Shown here: positions 57,871 to 64,000 of the stretch, in pieces
Layout of the letters: each line of letters opens with the position of its first letter
How positions within the stretch are numbered: the stretch's first letter is position 1
From: Scalesia atractyloides
Lineage: Eukaryota > Streptophyta > Magnoliopsida > Asterales > Asteraceae
DNA length: 64,000 bases
NCBI GenBank assembly: GCA_947069175.1
Contig: CAMTDV010000012.1
Location: forward strand, 37,852,341-37,916,340
Direction: 5' to 3'
The notes under the pieces: model-generated
Databases searched by the model: none
The model's input: only the letters and a program-made list of their open reading frames with translations
What the model was told of the DNA's origin: nothing
Translations under genes and position numbers: made by a program

Positions 57871-59080
57871 TTAGCAACCCTTCTATGAAAGTAGTGGTCC
57901 GAACACTATCTCTTACAAACATTTAATCAGAATAAACTGTAATTTTAGTCCTCGTGGTTTATACCAAATTATAGTATTTACAAATTTGAAAAGTATTGTA
58001 AAAAACATCACTTGGGTTTATATTCGTTGAAATTTTAGTCCACTTCACTCATGGGTTTATACGAATTACAATATAATTGGGATTTTAGTTGTATTCAAGT
58101 GATAAGAAATTTTATTCACTTCTTCAACAATATACGATACCCGATTTTCTTTCTGATTAGTTTAAGCTTACCTTAAATTTCAATTTTTTAATATTTAACG
58201 GTGTGCTCTCAAAGTGACTTTTGCTAAATTATGCTATGTTAAGTAACTTGAAATTGTAGGAGAAGAATGAACAATGGGTGCCCCCCTTCCCTGGCAATAG
58301 ACGCAACACTTCCATAATATCTCCCACGATCTTTCATTTCTTCCCGAACACATCCTCATCGATCTTTTTCTGGTACCTAATCTCTCTCTCTCATTTCATT
58401 TTTCCTACTTTTTTACTCTCTCACTTGATTATTTGCTCTTTTAGTTCGAACAAAACAATACCTTATTATCTGATGAATTGAATTGTTAGGTCGTTGGAAT
58501 CTGTGCTAGTAGTGTTGTGGTTGTGTATGTTGACTTTATGGTGGAATTCGTTGTGGAAATCAGGAAGAAACCAGTTTTGTTGGTCATAAGGTGAAGAAAA
58601 CCCTAATATAGGTAGTGGGATTTTGGATTGATACTTTTTTTTAGAGAATTTGGGTAATTTGTGTTACAGGTCAATCTAGTAGTGTGATTCAGAACCCTAA
58701 GCTTACAGCTTATGGTTTTTGTATGCAGTGTGTAGGGACACCCAAGAGTACTACTCTAGCCCCCGTCCAATCCATGTCCATTCTATACCCTAGAACCACC
58801 AAAAACACTGGCGGCGCCTACCCACAAGTACCCTAAAACCATGGACCTTACCCTTTTACTCCACACACCATTCAAAACTGGATCCCACCTCCTCACACAC
58901 TACCCGTGCGGCAAAGGTTTTCCTAGCGGCAAACAACCTGTGGAACCCTAGGGGGGTGGCGTTGCTGTTACCGCGCGGGTACGAACCTGCAAAAGCCAAC
59001 CCACATGGGTGCCCCGCCCTCCCTCCCTCCCTAAACTAATCTAAGTTGTGATAGATATTAGGTTGGTTATGTTTAATCAT
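57871..59080. other. Spacer
   Basis: AT-rich to 58250, then pyrimidine-rich with CT runs (58380-58430). A GC-rich stretch at 58730-59020 has C-rich runs and no open frame I can support. Confidence 0.4.
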
Positions 59081-59442
59081 ATCATGGACGTAGTTGTCAA
59101 TAGCGATCGTAGCGATCGCTATAGCGCGCTACGTAGCGTATAAGTCTAGTATCGCTATTAGGGTTGTAGCGATGGACAGCGAGAATAACGACATTTTTTA
59201 ATATAAATAGCAATTAAATATAGCTATAAAATAGATGGATTATAGGTTTTTGTTGAAATATACATGTAAAATAACATATAAACCAGGGTATTCTGATATA
59301 ATATATGTATAATTTAAAAAAAAAATTCTAGTGTATCGTTATTTATAAATAGCCGCCCACTATCTATTGCTATTCGCTATGTAGCATGTAGGTACCTTAT
59401 CGCTATTTGTCGCTATTCGCCATTAACAAGTATGATCGTTGA
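59081..59442. mobile_element. hAT-like MITE, copy 2 (no SINE)
   Basis: Ends CGTAGTTGTCAATAGCGA (59089) and TTCGCCATTAACAAGTATG (to 59434) match copy 1 at 46256-46857. The 8 bp flanks ATCATGGA and ATCGTTGA agree at six of eight positions. It is 346 bp long and lacks the SINE. Confidence 0.78.
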
Positions 59443-60190
59443 GAGTTTAATCAGATAGCAAAGTTTGTATGCTGATCTGTATTGGAAAATGAATTAACTC
59501 TGTTTGAAAGTTTTGCCATCTTAAGTAATTGACAATCAGTGACAAATCACTAACAATATAAAATCAGTATATCAGTTTTGATTTATGATCCATCATCTCT
59601 CTCTTTTTTTAATAAATAATGTATTGTCCTTGATCTGGTTATAATGAGGCATGTGTAGCTTAATTGGATAGAACATAGCGAAAATGGGAAAAGAAGTTTG
59701 TGTACAGGCTTTCGAAGAGGTGAAAAAATGTTTATTTTGTTTCTAGAATTTCAAGTAAAGTGTATTTTGGCCATTTCCAACTACATTTTGCCTTGCACCG
59801 ACTTCTTATAAAAGGTTGACTTTATCAGTTTCTTGTTTGAAAAACCTTTTGTTGTCAAGAGTCATTCAGGGAAAGTGTGTTGTATAACATTCATTTTTGC
59901 TATAAGAAGAGTGGTAAAAGATGATTGGGAACATGAGGTAGATGGTTCATTAGATAATTCTAGTGCATGGCAGAAGTAGTATTTTACACAAAATGTTTGG
60001 GCAAAAATCGATATCCTCTTCAAAGTGTGATATGAATGCTCATATGTAATTTAAGTACTTATTGTGATTACAATGACTTGTTTCTTGGAACAATGGTTCT
60101 GGATCAAGTTTTTTCAAGATAATACACTCAAATGAGGAATATATGTTTTTAACAAAAAATCTTGCTCATGGAAGTTTACACATACAATTG
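59443..60190. other. Spacer
   Basis: AT-rich. TAGCTTAATTGGATAGAAC at about 59656 resembles a tRNA A box, but no B box follows. Confidence 0.4.
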
Positions 60191-60194
60191 ATTG

Positions 60195-60806
60195 TCTGGC
60201 AATGGGCCGGGTATGGGTCGGGTATGACTAATCCCATACCCATACCCACTTGTAAAATTTTGTCCCATACCCAACCCATTACCTGTCGGGTATTTACCCG
60301 TTAGGTAACAGGCATACCCGCGGGTATAGGGTATACCCGCTGAATGTTCATGTCTATATATTTTTTACTCTCCTAATAATTTTATGTTTTAAAAATCTGT
60401 ATAATATATTAAATTTAGTATGATAAACAACATACGTATTATCTTCACCATAATGGTGTTTGATTAATTTAAAAATGTATATAATAACATTAATCTCAAA
60501 AAATAAATTTGCATTTCATAGCATATAAATATGAATAATGTCATTAAAATATACATTTCAAATAAAGTTTATTTTTCAAATAAAAAAGCTACAAGAATGA
60601 AAGATTACTAACAAATATGAATACTTAAAAGTTTTTGGGTTATATATTTCGGGTAAATGGGTATCATCTAATCCCATACCCGTTTCATACCTCGCGAAGT
60701 TTTTTTTCCATACCCAGGCCCAATACCCGTCGGGTATCGGGTATACCGGTCCCAAATGCTTCAAATTTCGGGTATACCCGTCGGGCTCGGGTATTTTTGC
60801 CATCTT
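60195..60806. mobile_element. Inverted-repeat element rich in GGGTATACCC
   Basis: Left end CTGGCAATGGGCCGGGTATG and right end (other strand) ATGGCAAAAATACCCGAGCC enclose subterminal arrays of CGGGTAT/ATACCCG motifs and an AT-rich centre. The layout fits a hAT-like non-autonomous element; no clean target duplication was found. The open frame at 60576-60875 on the minus strand is made of these repeats. Confidence 0.6.
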
Positions 60807-61205
60807 CTCTTTATGGGCCATATGTAGTAGAGTTTCTTTCCATTTGTTTTCAAGGTTGTTTTTTCCAGCAAACAAACTTTATGTTCAAATTATATTTATC
60901 AACATAATAGGAGAAATAGCTTCAGTTAGAAGAACCCAAATGTTAGTATCTGTGTTTATAATATTTGTACTTTTGGATGATGCTTCTAGTTTTTAGCCCA
61001 CATATGGAAGAAATCTAGTACTTTGATATTGTTGTTTCTTAATGTGGTTCAAATTTAACGGTCATCCTGCTATTCATGTTTCCATGCCATCATTGTTGTG
61101 TTTTTGCAATAAAATTAGAAAAGATGTGAATTGAGAATCTACTGTGATCATTTCGACTCATTTGAACTTTCAAAGTAGTTACTCTCAAAGTTTATATTCC
61201 GCAGA

Positions 61206-61335
61206 GAACCTTAAAAGCTGGAAAATTAACCCCAAGGATCTTGAAACTTTTTGTGGCCACTGAAAAGGAGGAAATTCTTTCTATGATTCAAGCACTTAAT
61301 ATTCAGCTTGTTTTAACACCCATCCTTCCCACTAG
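61206..61335 (+). other. Candidate exon of unknown gene
   Basis: Bounded by TTCCGCAG and CTA/GTAAGT and open in one frame, with LKAGKLTPRILKLFVATEKE and ILSMIQALNIQLVLTPILPT. A second splice acceptor (TTTATGCCAG, 61407) lies 72 bp on. It may be a leader exon of the RGP5-like locus or a piece of another gene. I do not recognise it. Confidence 0.3.
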
Positions 61336-61462
61336 TAAGTCATGCACAACCGATTCAGTTATACAAGTTTTGACTTTTTCTAAAACATTGACTTTTTTTA
61401 TGCCAGGGTGCTCGGAAAAGTTCTAAAGGTGGACACTGTTTGACTTTCTTCTGAGTTATAAT

Positions 61463-62508
61463 ATGTCTCCAGCGAGTGTAAATGACAATGAAGTAGATAT
61501 TGTGATTGGTGCTTTCCGCTCTGATCTAACGTCTTTCATGGAAGAATGGAGACCGATATTTTCTCGATTTCATTTGATAGTTGTGAAAGATTCTGATGTT
61601 AAGAAGTCAAAATTCCAGAAGGATTTGATGTTCGTGTTTACACCGAGTCAGACATCGTCAAAGTGGTCGGGTCTTCTAAAGCTTCTTTGTTTTCTGGATA
61701 CTCATCTCGCTACTTTGGCTATCTTGTATCTAATAAAAAGTACATAATATCAATCGATGATGACTGCAGCCCAGCCAAAACCAAAGATGGTGATTTAGTA
61801 GATATAGTCGCCTATCATCTTAACAACCTTAAAACACCCGCAACTCCTTTCTTTTTCAACACACTTTATGACCCGTATCAAAAGGGATCCGACTTCGTTC
61901 GTGGGTACCCATTTAGCTTACGTAGCGGGGTCCCGTGTGCTCTTTCGTGTGGTCTTTGGCTTAATTTTGCAGACTATGATGCACCAACACAAGCGCTCAA
62001 ACCAGATATGAGAAATACAAGGTATGTTGATGCTGTTTTGACGGTACCATTGAAGTCAATGATGCCGATGAGCGGAGTCAACATAGCGTTTGACCGAGAA
62101 CTGGTGGGTCCTGCTATGTTACCTACTTTAAAGCTGGTGAAGGAAGGGAAAGTGAGGTGGGAAACAATGGAGGATGTATGGTGCGGACTTGTGTGAAAAC
62201 GGTTTGCGATCACTTGAAACTGGGTGTGAAAAGTGGAATCCCGTATGTTTGGAGGAATGAAAAAGGAAGTGCTATTGAAAGTTTAAAGAAAGAGTGGGAA
62301 GGGGTGAAGCTGATGGTGGATGCAGTGCCGTTCTTTGAGACATTAAGGCTGTCTCCATCGTCAGTGACGGCTGAGGATTGTGTGGTGGAGATTGCTGCTG
62401 CGGTGAAGGAACGGCTGGGGTCGACACATGCGGTTTTTGTCAGTGCTGCTGAGCACCATGGTCGAATGGGTGAAGCTCTGGAAGGCGGTCCGGTCATTGG
62501 ATCACTGA
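61463..62508 (+). pseudogene. UDP-arabinopyranose mutase 5-like (RGP5-like), three single-base frame breaks
   Basis: The family interconverts UDP-arabinopyranose and UDP-arabinofuranose for cell-wall synthesis at the cytosolic face of the Golgi. The start is MSPASVNDNEVDIVIGAFRS. Family blocks follow: FHLIVVKDSD, PEGFDVRVYTESDIVKVVGS, YFGYLVSNKKYIISIDDDC with the DDD metal-binding motif, and FFFNTLYDPYQKGSDFVRGY. Next come YPFSLRSGVPCALSCGLWLN, the segment holding the family's reactive Arg (from memory), KVRWETMEDVWCG, and KLGVKSGIPYVWRNEKGSAI. Frame changes lie near 61605 (one base missing), 62190 (one missing) and 62448 (one extra). Net length is 349 codons including stop, the usual size for RGP5. 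No nonsense codon lies within the true frame, so it is either a very young pseudogene or an active gene with assembly errors. Confidence 0.82.
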
Positions 62509-64000
62509 AAGGTGATCAAGGAACTGGAAATATGTAGTTTTACTTTGATGTTTAATCTGTTGTACTTGATGTTTACTTTACTTCACAATATCCAAATTCC
62601 TTTATCATGGTTTCGTGTCATATACTGCTGTTGCCTCTTGGTGTTGTTTATGTGGCTAATAGAATTATATATGTGATTAAAAAAAACTTATACATGCTGA
62701 GATTCGTAATTTATATTTACAAAACTGTAATTAATAAAAGTTAGCTCATATGTTAGATTATCAAACTAATAGCATAGTAGGCCATCAGGTTTTAGGGTGT
62801 CAAAGGACATTCTTTCTCAAATCTACATTCTACCAGCTAAGCTACAACATGCCACCACCACCTCCATTGTGTTCCAGTTTTGTTTTTGACCAAAGCCTAA
62901 AAAAATCGTCATTGTACGCCTCCCACACATCACCATGTGCTAGGCGTGGGAGTCCCATTGTTGCGACACTCTCCACTGCGCACTCCGCCATTTTCATAGT
63001 GCATTTTTGACCTCTACATGCCTTGTCTGCCGCCGACCACTGCTTATTAAGCTCTCTTGTATGTTGGTGCGCTGAGTCAACTCAAAATCAAGTTATATTG
63101 TTATTTCTTTGGAGGTTTTTTCCTTTTACTATGAAAGATGGTAATGCTTTACTCCCACAAACAAGCCTTCTGACTTATAAAATCTACATCCCATTGGTTT
63201 TGGATCTTAAAGAAGTGAAATGTGATGCACAATATGAACTGATTTGCATCTGTATTGATGTTTCAATCATATACCCATTGGTGTTGGATCTTAAAGAAGT
63301 GAAATGTGATGATGATGATGATATAAACTCATACTTAATAGGATGAAAAATATATAAATAGTATTATCAAATACATATTATTATATATATATAAAACTTT
63401 TTGTACATAATGAAACGAGTAGAATGAACCGTTACTAGACTATGGTATATGTTTTGGGTATGTAGTTCGGGTAAACGAGTATATGATTTCGGGTAATCAG
63501 GTCGGGTATCGCCTACTCCCATACCCACAATTTTTTTTTAAACTAACCCCATATCCAGATACTTGTCCCATTACTTGTCCCCAAATGTTTTGAGTTTACC
63601 ATCGAGTTCGGGTTCAATTTCAATCCCTAACATGGAGACAAGCATCAAGATACAAATGTGTAACTAAATATGTTAATGATGGCATGAGTTCTACAAAAGA
63701 AACACGTTAAGAATTGAAATTCAGTTCTAATTTAATTGAATCATGCGAACCAAACACACATATGTTTCATAACATTTTGATATTCTTATCTTGACTGAGA
63801 GTGCATCAAATTCTCTTCAAGTATGTTTAATTCCCGAAACGAACAAAATGTTACAAAAAAAGGACAAACCCGTCTCTTAACTCCTTTAACATGTGTGTCG
63901 AAAAACAAGAAACACTTGACATAAAAAGAGGAAGAAATTTACATGTTAGTAAAGTTCAGTATGAACACTTTTCACATAAGGAACGAGACCTGAATATCAA
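62509..64000. other. Spacer to the window edge
   Basis: AT-rich, starting with the probable 3' untranslated region of the RGP5-like locus. It holds a direct repeat at 63190-63310 and, at 63440-63620, a partial relative of the GGGTAT-rich element at 60195. No gene recognised. Confidence 0.45.
63190..63311 (+). repeat. Direct repeat, two copies 84 bp apart
   Basis: CCCATTGG(T/G)(T)TTGGATCTTA and the following AAGAAGTGAAATGTGATG occur at 63190 and 63274, differing at one base over 38 bp. Confidence 0.85.

Noticed and set aside
58296..58380. Possible F-box start (LPEHILIDLF)
   Set aside because: Only about ten residues match, a stop lies just upstream in frame with no ATG, and the frame leaves the motif at once.
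59650..59725. tRNA gene starting TAGCTTAATTGGATAGAAC
   Set aside because: No B box or pairing T arm follows.
60576..60875. 99-codon minus-strand frame
   Set aside because: Built from CGGGTAT repeats of a non-autonomous element.

Overview
This is nuclear DNA of a flowering plant, almost certainly a eudicot and, by the style of its LTR retrotransposons, probably Asteraceae (the family call is inference). About three quarters of the window is nested mobile DNA. Genic material lies only in the right-hand third and is sparse: a two-exon gene for a small secreted cysteine-rich peptide, a UDP-arabinopyranose mutase (RGP5-like) locus with three frame breaks, and a fragment of a GLTSCR1-domain (BRM-interacting-protein-like) gene.

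Layout. 1-9072: a young, non-autonomous, minus-strand LTR element that carries only gag. Its 2.65 kb LTRs (the left one is cut by the window edge) each hold four tRNA-like modules at about 170 bp spacing plus a fifth on the other strand. It sits inside the 3' part of an older Tat-lineage Ty3/gypsy element (9073-22623, minus strand) with a plus-strand antisense reading frame, decayed integrase, RNase H, reverse transcriptase, protease and gag, a primer binding site and its 5' LTR. The Tat reverse transcriptase is split by a 4343 bp solo LTR (14598-18940) with a perfect TCCAC target duplication.

23248-45200: a LINE (L1-type) pseudogene split by a 20.3 kb insertion (24201-44502). The insertion is a non-coding LTR element that itself received a 2.9 kb solo LTR (27538-30481) and a complete but mutated Tekay-type chromovirus (30852-42450, perfect CTAAT duplication).

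45201-48440: degraded genic DNA with a GLTSCR1-domain fragment and a hAT-like MITE that holds a tRNA-derived SINE. 48442-56272: the cysteine-rich peptide gene, whose single 7.5 kb intron contains a head-to-tail array of a small LTR retrotransposon (six LTRs, five internal regions). 57145-60806: three short inverted-repeat elements and a tRNA-like fragment. 61463-62508: the RGP5-like locus. The rest is AT-rich spacer.

No rRNA gene, CRISPR array or canonical functional tRNA was seen. Coordinates of decayed coding regions are approximate; LTR and target-duplication boundaries were read base by base.
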